A stretch of 64,000 nt of DNA from Gari tellinella (GCA_922989275.2 OV277872.1:33707619-33771618); one strand, 5' to 3'. Shown: positions 11,127-22,059, counted from the stretch's first letter. Numbers and translations: made by a program. The notes: a model not told the origin generated them from the sequence alone.

Positions 11127-13835
11127 TTAGCTCACCTGAACTAGCTCAGGTTGAGCTTTTGCAATACTTGAATGCATCGTCCGTCATCAACAATTTTAGT
11201 GTTTACACTCTAGAGGCCAAAATATTTATTCAATCTTTCTCAAACTTGCTCAGATTGTATATTACCATAATAGTTCGGATGAGTTCAATTATGGTTGAAA
11301 TCGGACCAATAAGTCAAGAGTTATCTACCTTTGAATTGCTGAAAATGCCATATTTAACAGTGTTTACACTCTAGACTCTAGAGGCCACATTTTTTAGCTC
11401 GCCTGTACGAAGTACATGATGAGCTATTGCAATACCCCCGGGGTAGTCGTCTTTGTCGTCGTCGGCGTTGTCGTCGGCGTGAACGGCGTAAACAGTTTTT
11501 AGAAAATGTCTATAACTTCTATGTCCCTTGAGGTATTGCTTTCATAGTTGAGGGCCTGCGTTTAGGTTTCGAAATTTGCGTTTAGGTTTCGAAAAATGCC
11601 TGTAACTTCTATGTCCTTTGAGGTATTGCTTTCATAGTTGGTATGTATGTGTATATGGACAAGACCTTTATATGCACAGAAAAATTTAGACCCCTGTTAC
11701 CTTGACCTTGAACTTAGGGCCTGCGTTAAAGTTTTGAAATCTGTGTTTAGGTTTCAAAAAATGCCTTTAACTTCTATCTCCTTTGAGGTATTGCTTTCAT
11801 AGTTGGTATGAGTGTGTGTATGGACAAGATCTTTCCATGCACAGAAAAATTTGGACCCCTGTGACCCTAACCTTGAACTTAATGCCTGTGTTTAGGTTTC
11901 GAAATCTGTGTTTAGGTTTCGAAAAATGCCTTTAACTTCTATGTCCTTTGAGGTATTGCTTCCATAGTTGGTATGTGTGTGTATATGGACAAGATCTTTC
12001 CATGCACAGAAAATTTAGAAGTCCATTCAACAATAGGCATGATGCTGACCATTGTCCCAAACCTGAGACAATGGGACGACGCATCTGATGAAGCTTATGC
12101 GGGACTATAAACCTCAGCAGAAACAACAACAACAACACAGAAAATTTGGACCCCTGTGACCATGACCTTGAACTTAGGGCCTGCGTTTAGGTTTCGTAAT
12201 CTGTGTTTAGGTTTCGAAAAATGCCTTTAACTTCTATGTCCCTTGAGGTATTGCTTTCATAGTTGGTATGTGTGTGTATATGGACACGTCCTTTTCATGC
12301 ACAGAAAAATTTAGACCCCTGTGACCTTGAACTAAGGGCCTGCATTTACGTTTTGAAATCTGTGTTTAGGTTTCGAAAAATGCCTTTAACTTCTATGTCC
12401 CTTGAGGTATTGCTTTCATAGTTGGTATGCGTGTGTATATGGACAAGACCTTACCATGTACAGAAAAATTTAGACCCCTGTTACCTTGACATTGAACTAA
12501 GGGCCCATGTTTAGGATTCGAAATCTGTGTTTAGGTTTCAAATTTTTTATAACTCTTATGTCCATCGGGATATTCCTTTCATATTCAGTTTGCATGTGTA
12601 TATGGACAAGATTTTCCCTTGCATGCAAAATGTTTGACCCCTCTGACCTTGACCTTGAACTTAGGACCCGCGTTTAGGTTTCTCTATGGACAAGACCTTT
12701 ACATGCACAGAAAAAATTGGACCCCTGTGACCTTAATCTTAAACTTAGGGCCCCCGTTTACGTTTGAAATCTGTGTTTAGGTTTCGAAAAATGCCTTTAA
12801 CTTCTATGTCCCTTGAGGTATTGCTTTCATAGTTGGTATGCGTGTGTATATGGACAAGACCTTACCATGTACAGAAAAATTTAGACCCCTGTTACCTTGA
12901 CATTGAACTAAGGGCCCATGTTTAGGATTCGAAATCTGTGTTTAGGTTTCAAATTTTTTATAATTCTTATGTCCATCGGGATATTCCTTTCATATTCAGT
13001 TTGCATGTGTATATGGACAAGATTTTCCCTTGCATGCAAAATGTTTGACCCCTCTGACCTTGACCTTGAACTTAGGACCCGCGTTTAGGTTTCTCTATGG
13101 ACAAGACCTTTACATGCACAGAAAAAATTGGACCCCTGTGACCTTAATCTTAAACTTAGGGCCCCCGTTTACGTTTTGAAATCTGTGTTTAGGTTTCGAA
13201 AAATGCCTTTAACTTCTATGTCCCTTGAGATATTTCTTTCATATTTGGCATGCATGTGTATATGGACAAGACTTTTCCATGCATGCCAAAAAATTAGCCC
13301 ACTGTCCTTGACTTTGAACTTAGCTCCCGAAAGCTTTTAGGTTTCCAAATCTGCGTTTAGGTTTCAAAAATGCTTATAATTCCTATGTCCCTTGAGGTGT
13401 TATTTTCATATTTCACTTGCATGTGTATATGGACAAGACCTGTCCATGCAGGCAAAAAGGTTGACCTCTGTGACCTTGAGTGTGCTTTTAAGTTTCTTAA
13501 GGTGCCGGTGGCGCGCTTTGTTGTCTCTCTGACAACTCTTGTTATCCAATCTATCTCAATCTTGCTCAGATTGTATATGACCATAAGAGTTCGGATGAGT
13601 TTGATTATGGTTGCAATCAGACCAATAGGTCGAGAGTTATCTACCTTTGAATTGCTGAAAATGCCATATTTAAGGGTGTTTACCCGCTAGAGGCCAAGAT
13701 TTTTATCCAATCTGTCTCAAACTTGCTCAGATTGTATATGACCATAAAAGTTCAAATGAGTTTGATTATGGTTGAAATCGGACCAATAGGTCAAGAGTTA
13801 TCTACCTTTGAATTACTGAAAATACTAAGCTCACA
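11127..13835. mobile_element. Composite HINE-like repeat with ~200-bp internal tandem units
   Basis: Two element starts are seen: TTTTAGCTCACCTGAACTAG at 11,125 and TTTTTAGCTCGCCTGTACG near 11,393. From about 11,500 to 13,500 a unit containing TGTGTTTAGGTTTCGAAAAA, ATGTCCCTTGAGGTATTGC and TATATGGACAAGACC repeats about nine times. It returns to the flanking repeat at about 13,530 (AACTTGCTCAGATTGTATAT). ORFs here are repeat-borne. Confidence 0.65.
12361..13182. repeat. Two near-identical 411-bp tandem units
   Basis: The 411 bp beginning TGTGTTTAGGTTTCGAAAAA at 12,361 are repeated from 12,772 with only a few differences (for example AACTCTTATG versus AATTCTTATG). They are far more alike than the surrounding ~200-bp units, which suggests a recent duplication inside the array. 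Confidence 0.8.
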
Positions 13836-14064
13836 AAGTATATAGCTATAAGTTCTCGAAGGAGTACAATTATTGTTGAAATATGATCATTGTGGCAAGT
13901 GTTATCTGCCCTTGATTTACTTTGAAATACTTGAAAAGGCTTCATTTCAGTATTGTTTAGGCTCTAGTGGTGATCAAATGCAACAAGAAAGTTGAAAGAT
14001 CTACTTGTACATCTGCATACATTGATATAAACCTACTACCCTATACACTCAGCCTGTACATGTT

Positions 14065-14287
14065 CTAGTTTTAAAGGCAGGAGATCACTTAAGCAGGTTG
14101 AATATAACACAGAATGTGCCTTAAGGTGCATTCTGCTTTACTTCCAACTTGTTTTAAGCTACCATAGCTAGGATATTGAACATATTTCTTATGATACATA
14201 TTTATAACGGCATTAAGTGGAACTATTTTCTTCAGTGAAGGAATAAATTTAAGGCGTAAAATGTGTCTTTATGGAGTAATGGGTTAA
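14065..14287. repeat. TTAA-family palindromic MITE, left end missing
   Basis: Contains CACTTAAGCAGGTTGAATAT, the central AGAATGTGCCTTAAGG palindrome and the right end GGAGTAATGGGTTAA. It is the first of three elements placed end to end. Confidence 0.75.
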
Positions 14288-14449
14288 CCCACTTCATTCT
14301 AGATATTGATAATAAAGATTTTTGTAGTTATATGTTATTTGAATCCAGGTCAAGCTACAAATGTTATGTGGCCTGGTAATGAATGTTAACTACTTGACAC
14401 TCAGATTCACTCTGAGCAAATAATGTACCTATAGAATGAAATGGGTTAA
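14284..14449. repeat. Small MITE with TTAACCC ends, between two relatives
   Basis: Inverted ends TTAACCCACTTCATTCTAGA and TATAGAATGAAATGGGTTAA. It shares the TTAA at each end with the neighbouring MITEs, so three elements abut at common TTAA sites. Confidence 0.65.
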
Positions 14450-14665
14450 CCCTTTCCCCAATAGGAGCGACTTTTAGCGTATTTTATTTATTCATCCGCT
14501 GAAGAAAATACCGTAGTTTCAATTTAATCAGTCATAAATATCTATTATAGGGAATATGTTTTATATTCTAGCACATGGTAGCTTAAAGCAGGCTGAAAGT
14601 AAAGCAGAATGCGCCTTAAGGCGCATTCTGCTTTACTTTCAACCTGCTTTAAGAAGTTACCTATA
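14446..14665. repeat. TTAA-family palindromic MITE, right end missing
   Basis: Starts TTAACCCTTTCCCCAATAGG and has a complete central hairpin, AAAGCAGGCTGAAAGTAAAG mirrored by CTTTACTTTCAACCTGCTTT. It stops soon after the hairpin. Confidence 0.8.
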
Positions 14666-14669
14666 TTCA

Positions 14670-15600
14670 ATAATACGGAAAAAAGGCTTGCCTTTTTTCC
14701 GTTCTTAAGTAATGCATGATAAAATCAAAGGTATTCCAATTCTATTCAATCACTGACAGACTTTGAAAAGTGTTTGATTTGCGCGTGAATAATTTCCTCA
14801 AAACTAGGCAACTACAAAACATGGGGGCTGACATCTTGGATGATGACGTCACGGCTTTTACGAAGAGTTGTGCGTGACGTTTCGGAATTCCAGAATTCGA
14901 TGCTATCTTTAACTATTGTAAGCATGAATAACCCACAACACTCACTTGTAATGATTTCCTCCAAAGGACAAAGCTTCAAACAGTTCAATTCATACCCTTA
15001 AAAGCTTAAATGAACATTATTTGCAAAAAGCTACTTCTCAATCGAACAGATAAAATAACGGATTATCAATACGTCATCAATATAAATAATGACGTCATTA
15101 TTGGTGGTCATATGACTTCCAAAAATAGTTTCAGATTGCATTATAGGTGTACGGAAGAGTTTTAACTTTTAACATTGTAGGGTGCTTATAAATATATAGA
15201 TCTATTTGATTATTTGGTTTAACAACATATAGATTTTGTCCCAAACAATTTAGGTATACAATAAAAGTTCGAGTCGGTTGTGTAATCCAGCTCTCATGCA
15301 GTCACGAGAGGCGTAGCCTCGAGTGTGATCTGGAATACACAACAAACTGATACAAGAGCGCTGATCACACACTGGTGATAGATCTATTCCGCTTTCATTA
15401 GTACAATTTTGCTTTTTTCCGTCCATAGGCAAAGCCTAAATACATATTAGAAATAGGCTATCAGGTAAAGCGTTAAGTAACATAAATAGTGAAGTAAGAC
15501 AACATTGACATTATGGAACACATTTTGCAGCTTAGAATAGTCTACTCTTTGCTCCATTGCAAATAAAACTGGATACACATTCATACATTTCGTTTTTCAA
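14670..15600. other. Non-coding stretch, no gene seen
   Basis: AT-rich DNA with several GACGTCA/TGACGTC words near 14,840-14,880 and 15,060-15,110. I see no exon with credible splice sites, and the minus-strand ORF at 15,250-15,432 has no recognisable content. Confidence 0.4.
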
Positions 15601-15604
15601 CTTC

Positions 15605-15770
15605 TTACTTGCTAAGTAATCATTAATCATGATTACTCACACTGAAAGTAATCACAATAATCGATTACTGGCAAAAAATGCAGTAATCATGAAGTAATCG
15701 ATTACAGCTAGAATGTCAAATAATCATAGTTTAATCGATTACTTTTTTCAAGTAATCGCCCCATGTCTGC
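15605..15770. repeat. Cluster of GTAATCGATTAC palindromes
   Basis: Three copies of AATCGATTAC plus TAATCATGATTA and several GTAATCA words fall within about 160 bp. Words of this kind occur in animal DNA-transposon remnants and also resemble homeodomain dimer sites. I favour a transposon remnant. Confidence 0.5.
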
Positions 15771-15879
15771 CATGATGTACTCTACTTTATTAGAATTATG
15801 AGGTTGTATTCCAAAATTGTTTACTTGCTATACTACAAATTTGAATGGATTTAGATTAAAACAGGTGAAACAGAAAGGT

Positions 15880-15940
15880 AAAGCTATCAGGCTTCAGTAC
15901 AACAGGTGAGCAAAATAAGGGCCTTCAGGCCCTCTTGTTT
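15880..15940. repeat. HINE-like 3' end fragment
   Basis: AACAGGTGAGCAAAATAAGGGCC is followed by the hairpin GGGCCTTCAGGCCC and TCTTGTTT, the standard 3' end of this family. Confidence 0.7.
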
Positions 15941-17247
15941 AGTATCAAAATGGACACTCATTAGCTAAATCTGTGATTGGTTTTGCAGATTTACTTGTAA
16001 CCCTTGTTTGACTTAGAGTTTACTTTTAATGGAATGCAGATGTAGGTATCAATTCTTTTAAAATAAAAATTAGATTTATTAAAAACTTGCATGTTATTAT
16101 TTCCTCTTATATATATATAGTAAACACAGGTATGTTCAAGTATGTATGAGTTGTTGTTGCTTACAAACTTCTATGATCAAGAAAGCATCAAACACCCATA
16201 CACATTCTTTAAGTTCTGAATATGTTGCCATCTCAAGTATGTGAAAGTCGAGCGTCCAGCACCTGTTTGCAGTGCTCTAATAAGTTCACCTGGCACGAAG
16301 TGCCAAGCTGAGCTATTGTAATCACCCTTTATCCGTTGTGTGTTGTCAACTTTTTAGCTCACCTGAGCTAGCTCACCTAGCTTTTGCAATCCTTGAATGT
16401 CGGGCGTCCGTCGTTAGTCGTCAACAATTTTAGTGTTTACACTCTACAGGCCACAATATTTATTCAATCTTTCTCAAACTTGCTCAGATTGTTTAGTACC
16501 ATAAGAGTTCAGATGAGTTCGATTATGGTTGAAATCGGACCAATAGACCAAGAGTTATGTTCCTTTGAATTGCTGAAAATGCCATATTTAACAGTGTTTA
16601 CACTCTAGAGGCCACACTTTTAATCCAATCTATCTCAACCTTGCTCAGATTGTATATGACTATAAGAATTCAGATGAGTTCGATTATGGTTGAAATCGGA
16701 CTAATAGGTCGAGAGTTATCTACCTTTGAATTGCTGAAAATACCATATTTAACAATGTTTACACTCTAGAGGCCACAGTTTTTAGCTCACCTGAGCCAAA
16801 GGCTCAAGGTGAGCTATTGTGACCGCTCACCGTCCGTAGTCCGTCTGTCCGTCTGTCCGTTCACTTTTACTTCAAACGACATCTCCTCTGAAACCCGCCG
16901 ATTGTAGGGAGAGTTCAAACTGCTTATGATGTTCCTTGGATGCTTCTCTACAGAAGTTGTTCAAAAAAAAAGGAAAAAAAGCACAAACTCTGCTTGAAAA
17001 AGCAAAAAAGCAAAAATCTTTAAAAAATCTTCTTGCCCAAAACTACTAGGCCCTAAGCTTTGATATTTGTACAGTAGAATCTCCTGGTGGATCTATCTAT
17101 AGTTTGTTAAAATGAAATCCCTAGGGTCACATTTGACACCACCCTGCACAGTTTAAGTGCTGCTCTAGGCAGGTTTTACAGTATTTTTGATTTAGGCAGA
17201 ACTGTATTTACCTGAGTTACCCTTAATATACTATGGGCAAATAGCCA

Positions 17248-17330
17248 ATATTTGCAAACATTTTGGATCCAGATCAGATGCAACATAATCATAATGCTAC
17301 ATCTAATCTGGATCCAACCTATTTGCCACT
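17248..17330. repeat. GGATCC-type palindrome
   Basis: GCAAACATTTTGGATCCAGA is mirrored by TCTAATCTGGATCCAACCTA with a short CATAATCATAATG centre. The paralogous copy lies at 51,207-51,275. Confidence 0.7.
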
Positions 17331-17689
17331 CATTTACCAACTTAACATTTTCTAAATTGTTTTTTTGTACACTTTTCACATACAGTAGGTTTTAAGCAGA
17401 CATCATTTCAGTCTGGTAAGGGTAAGCCCAAGCGTTCTAGCCACTGAGGTCAAATATTATGCAACTCTGAACTGGTAGTGGGTATCACAGAACTGGTCAT
17501 GATCAGCTGAACATGTTGTCTGCTAAAGTTTAGATATGGTTCAGTCTGATTCATACTTAGAGAAACAGGATCTGGAAGTGATCCACTGACAGTTATGTAA
17601 TTATGTCTTATGCCATATTTAAACATATGTTTAATATTGGTTTTGTCAGAGTTATCTGTATGTCTTTTCAATAATTCCACTTTAAACAG

Positions 17690-18030
17690 TAATGAAAATG
17701 TAAGATGCAAAAGTAAAGCAAAGTGTGCATTAACCCTTAGCCCGCCAAATAAATTGTCGTCTGCTATATTTCTCGTCTGCTTCAAGTTTCAAAGTGCTTC
17801 AAAGTTGCTCAAAATTGCTGAAAATGTTGTCCGAGTGTCAAACAGCTTGGATCCGGATGAGACGCCGAGTTACTCGGCGTCTAATCCGGATCCAAGCTGT
17901 TTGCATATAAAGCTATAGTCGTGAGTGGCAGGCTAAGGGTTAAGACACATTCTGCTTTACTTTCAACCTGCTTTAGGTGGCCACCTATTTTCAAAATTAG
18001 AAACATGCTATGGGGTAATGGGTAAAATGA
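17690..18030. repeat. TTAA-family MITE split by a nested MITE
   Basis: The left part ends ...AAAGCAAAGTGTGCATTAA and the right part resumes TTAAGACACATTCTGC at 17,939. The intact centre in this family reads GTGCCTTAAGGCAC, so the second element sits exactly in the central TTAA. Confidence 0.75.
17731..17942. repeat. Nested MITE with TTAACCCTTAGCC ends
   Basis: Ends TTAACCCTTAGCCCGCC and GGCAGGCTAAGGGTTAA. The centre is a long palindrome, AAACAGCTTGGATCCGGATG...ATCCGGATCCAAGCTGTTT. It is inserted at TTAA in the middle of another MITE. Confidence 0.8.
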
Positions 18031-18589
18031 AATTGCCTATTTGGAAAGAGCCTGATGAGAGGAAGTGCCATTTGCAAAGGCCATAACTCTGACATCATTG
18101 TTTTTTGAGTTATTTCCCTTTGTGATATTTTCTTGTCAAGAAGACAACTTCAGTTCTACTGATGCTATTGTAATGAAATTTTATGTATGGAAAGAAACTG
18201 ATGAGAGAAAATGCCATGCACAAGGGCAGCAATATTTAGTTTTTCCCCTTTGTCATATTTTATTGTCAGGAAAATAATTCCAGTTCTGTTGACGCTAGTG
18301 AAATAATTATCATTTATTGGAAATGGAAATAGCTTGATAAGAGGATGTGTCATGGATAAGGGTCATAAGCTTGGCAACAAAATTCACTTTTGTCATGTTT
18401 TCTTGTCTGGAAGATAACTCCATTTATAGTTATATTAAAATGTTGTCTTGCCCAGTCAACTTAGGTACAAACTTCAATGTCCTCAGGTGAGCGAATTAAG
18501 GGCCATGGCCCTCTTGTTTGTTGTTGGGTTTTTTTTGTTTTTTTTTTATTGGTTTTTTTTTGGGGGGGGGGGTTTCTTTCTTTTTTTTA

Positions 18590-18768
18590 GACCTTAGTCA
18601 ATGTATGAATAGAATATATGTAAATATATGTATGCATTTATGCAATGCATAAGTTTGTAAGGTGCGTAGGTGGATGGTTCCCCGACCTCTACACACCTAT
18701 GACGGGGAAAATAAACGAGGTCCTTCATGGACAAGGCCTGAAAAAAAAAAAAAAAAAAAAAAAAAAAC
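18590..18768 (+). repeat. Retroposed 3' tail with AATAAA and poly(A)
   Basis: The segment ends GGGGAAAATAAACGAGGTCC...AAGGCCTG followed by about 22 A. An AATAAA signal some 30 bp before a poly(A) run is what a retroposed transcript end or LINE 3' end looks like. It lies against a LINE fragment on the other strand. Confidence 0.55.
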
Positions 18769-18774
18769 TAATGC

Positions 18775-18966
18775 AGTTAGGGGTTGTGAGATCTGAGGCT
18801 TAGTGCTGTGTGGTAGTTTATTCCAAAGTCTGATGGTACGTGGAAAGAATGAGTTTGAGTGATACTGTGTCCTAGTAGAGAAATGTATGACAAAGTTGAT
18901 ATTTCTGGATTGATGGAGATGTTTATGGTCTACAACTATTAGGTTATTTAAAATTGTGTATAGCAT
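18775..18966 (-). pseudogene. Non-LTR retrotransposon reverse transcriptase, C-terminal fragment
   Basis: The minus-strand frame includes RNINFVIHFSTRTQYHSNS and FFPRTIRLWNKLP. The latter motif (FxPRTIxxWNxLP) is the familiar C-terminal end of many LINE ORF2 proteins. The frame then runs into the poly(T) complement of the adjacent retroposed tail. It is a 5'-truncated dead copy of about 60 codons. Confidence 0.75.
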
Positions 18967-19224
18967 TATTACTGAGGCATTATTTCTCCTTTCTTCTAAA
19001 TTTGGTTATTTGACCCGCGATATGCCGATGAATTGAAAATCCATGTGTACTGATTAAAAAATCTGGGGACTGATTGTTTTCAAAATTGATCAGTACTGTA
19101 CTGATTAGAAGAAAAATTATCTGGAGCCCTGACAGGGCTGCCATAAGTTGACATGAAAAATCCTAAGATTTTCAAAATTTGTATTTTTCAATTGCGAATT
19201 TACGAAACATACCTTTACCCCAAA

Positions 19225-19345
19225 GCCTGTTTCTAGTTTTGTTGACACATTACTACTAAAACAGACTGGAAGTAAAGCAGAATGCGCCTTATGGTGCATT
19301 CTGCTTTACTTTTAGCCTACTTTAAGCTACCATGTTCTAGAAAAA
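19225..19345. repeat. TTAA-family MITE, central fragment
   Basis: Only the part around the hairpin remains (AGTAAAGCAGAATGCGCC / GGTGCATTCTGCTTTACTT), without the TTAACCC ends. Confidence 0.65.
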
Positions 19346-19435
19346 TATCCAAAGATTTAGGAAAAATCCGGAGAAATGGCAGCCCTGATATAAAATGGAA
19401 TACTCCAGTTTGAAAATGAGAAATTTATGTAAGCC

Positions 19436-19687
19436 TTAACCCTTTACCCCATAATCTGTTTCTAGTACTTGAGATATGTGACCACTTAAAGCAGGTTGAA
19501 AGTAAAGCAGAATGCACCTTAAGGCACATTCTGCTTTACTTTCAACCTGCTTTAAGCTACCATTTGCTAGAATATTTAATTTTTTTATAATACATAATTA
19601 TTCATAGCTGTATAAATTGAAACTATTTTCTTCAGAGGAGGATAAATTAAAGTCGTAAAAAGGCGTATTTATGGGGTAATGGGTTAA
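19436..19687. repeat. TTAA-family palindromic MITE, complete
   Basis: From TTAACCCTTTACCCCATAAT to GGGGTAATGGGTTAA. The central hairpin is nearly perfect over about 70 bp, centred on TTAA. Confidence 0.85.
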
Positions 19688-19879
19688 GACAGTTTGAATT
19701 TCCCTGAAAGTGGTATGTATACATTTGTATACTTGTTTTAAGCTTTATTTGCTGAGTAAGCATGGAGAGTTCTAAATATAGAAGATTGCATAATGCAGAA
19801 CAACACTATTGCAGAGAGCTCGACCTACAGGAGACTTCTCCATCATTTCTGCCCTGCAGGTTAAATTCATTCTTAAACT

Positions 19880-20130
19880 TTAACCTATTACCCTATATTG
19901 GGCCTTTTTACGCTTTTAATTTATTCCTCCACTGAAAAAAGTAATTCCAATTTATACAGGCATGAATATGCAATAAAAGAAATATATTCTAAATTCTAAC
20001 AGATGGTAGCTTAAAGCAGGCTGAAAGTAAAGTAGAATGCGCCCTAAGGTGTATTTTGCTTTACTTTCAACCTGCTTTTAGTGGTCACCTGTCTTCAAAA
20101 CTAGAAACAGGCTATGGAGTAATGGGTTAA
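19880..20130. repeat. TTAA-family palindromic MITE, complete
   Basis: From TTAACCTATTACCCTATATT to ATGGAGTAATGGGTTAA, in the opposite orientation to the copy at 19,436 (the AGGCTGAAAG arm comes first). Confidence 0.8.
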
Positions 20131-20326
20131 GCGAAAATATATGGTTGAATTTTTGTCTTGTTGTTGGACACATGAACTGTAAAACAACTTGCCCTGACTC
20201 AATGTTTCTTTGTCCTGGACAGTTGGAAAAAAATCTGAACTAAACATGTAATGTTAATCAGTATACATCTTCAATGCAACCTCTGTTGTCTTTACTGTAG
20301 TGAATAGTCCTAACAAAGTAAAGGGT

Positions 20327-20545
20327 TTGTGGATATACAGTGAAACAACTCTATTATGACCACTAAAAAGAAGGCTGTTTGATTGTATGAAAGACAGGTG
20401 ACAGCTTAAATCAATGTGAAAGTAAAACAGAAAACTCCTAACTTTAGGAGCTTTCTGTTTTACTTTCACCTTGCTTTAAGCAGTCACCTGCCTTTAACAC
20501 CTAATTATTAACACAGTTTAGTGGATGTAATAGAGGAGTTCAGTT
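20327..20545. repeat. MITE with 'GACCACTAAAAAGA' ends
   Basis: The central hairpin is AAGTAAAACAGAAA...TTTCTGTTTTACTTTCACC. The outer parts TATGACCACTAAAAAG and TTTAGTGGATGTAATAGAGG are inverted. A second copy lies at 24,885-25,090. Confidence 0.7.
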
Positions 20546-20580
20546 CTACCATACAAATGTTGATGTTTGAAACAATACAC

Positions 20581-20773
20581 CACGGCTCCAGATAAGAGGG
20601 AGTAAACTGCACTAATCCAACATTTTCTCCCTTATTTTAGCATCAAATCCTATGATGTTACTACTCATTAGAATCGTCTGATCGAGACGATTCTAATGAG
20701 TAGTGACACCATAGGGTTTAAAGCAGAAATAAAGATTTTGTATTTTGAAATACCCCCCTTATCTAGAGCCCTG
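20581..20773. repeat. 6-bp-TSD MITE family, copy 1
   Basis: Ends CACGGCTCCAGATAAGAGG and TTATCTAGAGCCCTG. The central palindrome is CATTAGAATCGTCTGATCGA. Flanked by the exact direct repeat ATACAC (20,575-20,580 and 20,774-20,779). Confidence 0.8.
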
Positions 20774-20816
20774 ATACACTTCATGATCTGTAGCTATGCT
20801 ATTTAATGTTTTGTAG

Positions 20817-20897
20817 ACAGATGAGCTGACAACTGGCATTAGAAACATGGACGAGGAAGACATGCCTTTTGTTTGTACTGACGTAGGTTGTGGAATG
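20817..20897 (+). CDS. Exon 3: ATF2/ATF7-type zinc finger, first half
   Basis: The acceptor is TTTTGTAG|AC and the donor is GGAATG|GTAAGT, 27 codons, phase 0 at both ends. From the methionine at 20,847 the frame reads MDEEDMPFVCTDVGCGM. This corresponds to the start of ATF2/ATF7, including the two cysteines of the C2H2 finger. The ten codons before that methionine are open up to the acceptor, so translation could either start at this Met or read in from an upstream exon. ATF2 is a bZIP transcription factor whose N-terminal finger and activation domain are controlled by JNK/p38. The bZIP part is not found in this window. Confidence 0.85.
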
Positions 20898-21312
20898 GTA
20901 AGTTCAATGATTAAACTTTTAAAGCAAAAAGTACAGTAAATGTACCACTTTTAAGTTATAGTATGCAGGCCTTTTTCTTGTTTATCCACGGGTCTGGTAA
21001 ACGGACCCATTCCCAATGGGAAATGGTAAAAAAGATTCCAATTTCAAAAAAAAAATAATCCCAATTTTTTTTGATACAGGTTGTTACTGATAACTCAAAT
21101 TCAAACAAAAAACAATAAAACAAGTGGAAATAACTACTACATGTCATTTTTCTGGCCATTTAGCTTCAATATATGTGAAATCAATTCTAAAAATTCTTCC
21201 CAAAACATGACTTTCGGCGCTGAAAATTTCACAAATCAGACATTGCAGTTTTTACCAAAATGGCCAGAAAAAGGCCTGAGTCTTGACTGTCTAGCTCAGT
21301 TATTAACAAACT

Positions 21313-21505
21313 CAGGGCTCCAGATAAGAGGTAGTTTTTTCAACAAATCCCACATTTTCTCACTATTTTTAGCACCAAATCCTATGGTGTTACTACTCAT
21401 TAGAATCGTCTCAAAGAGACGATTCTAATGAGTAGTGACACCATAGGGTTTAATTCAGAAATAAAGATTTTAGTTTTTGAAAAACTACCCTTATCTGGTG
21501 CTCTG
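21313..21505. repeat. 6-bp-TSD MITE family, copy 2
   Basis: Ends CAGGGCTCCAGATAAGAGG and CTTATCTGGTGCTCTG. The centre is TTAGAATCGTCTCAAAGAGA. Flanked by the exact direct repeat CAAACT (21,307-21,312 and 21,506-21,511). Confidence 0.85.
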
Positions 21506-21623
21506 CAAACTTAAAAGTTTAATAATTTGCTTATTGAAGAAACTGTAAACAAACTTGTGTGAAAGAATTTAGATCAAGATGATATATCAAGCGACTTGGT
21601 ATTTGATCTGGGTCAGACAGGTG

Positions 21624-21862
21624 TTAACCCTTTACGCCATAGATACACATATTTATGCATTTAGTTAATTCATTCACTGAAGAAAATACTTCCAGTTTAT
21701 ACAGCAATGAATGTGAATTATTAGAAACATTTTCTATATTCTAGCAGATGGTAGCTTAAAGCAGGCTGAAAGTAAAGCAGAGTGCACCTTACTTTCAACC
21801 TGTATGCTATTAGTGATCACTAATCTTCAATACCAGAAATAGGCTATGGAGCAAAGGGTTAA
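21624..21862. repeat. TTAA-family palindromic MITE
   Basis: From TTAACCCTTTACGCCATAG to GGAGCAAAGGGTTAA. The hairpin is partly deleted (one arm shortened at AGTGCACCTTACTTTC). Confidence 0.75.
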
Positions 21863-21865
21863 ATT

Positions 21866-22059
21866 CAGGGCTACATATAAGGGGGGAGTAAACTGAACAA
21901 ATCCGACATTTCCTCCTTCAATGTAGCATCAAATCCTATGGTGTTACTACTCATTAGAATTGTCTCTTCGAGAGGATTCTAACCAGTAGTGACACCATAG
22001 GGTTTAAAGCAGAAATAAAGATTTTAGTTTCTGAAATACTCCCCTTATCTGCAGCCCTT
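21866..22059. repeat. 6-bp-TSD MITE family, copy 3
   Basis: Ends CAGGGCTACATATAAGG and CTTATCTGCAGCCCTT, with the usual CATTAGAATTGTCTC centre. The flanks read GTTAAATT and GTTAAATA, so the duplication length is ambiguous here. It abuts the preceding TTAA MITE. Confidence 0.75.

Larger units (their letters stand above)
16285..18519. mobile_element. Nested HINE-like elements
   Basis: Three 5' ends occur in series: 16,285 (TTCACCTGGCACGAAGTGCC), 16,353 (TTTTTAGCTCACCTGAGC) and 16,781 (TTTTTAGCTCACCTGAGCC). One shared 3' end is TCAGGTGAGCGAATTAAGGG with hairpin GGGCCATGGCCC and TCTTGTTT at 18,519. Segment 17,160-18,370 is paralogous to 51,110-52,260. Confidence 0.7.

Noticed and set aside
13128..13690. 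ORFs of 70-106 codons around 13.1-13.7 kb
   Set aside because: They lie wholly in the tandem repeat body of a HINE-like element, and similar ORFs recur at 11.1, 16.4 and 31.6 kb in other copies.
15250..15432. Minus-strand ORF of 60 codons
   Set aside because: No domain, no splice sites with matching phase, composition as expected by chance.
17450..17918. Overlapping ORFs of 102-111 codons on both strands
   Set aside because: They cross a repeat segment and a nested MITE, and show no domain similarity.
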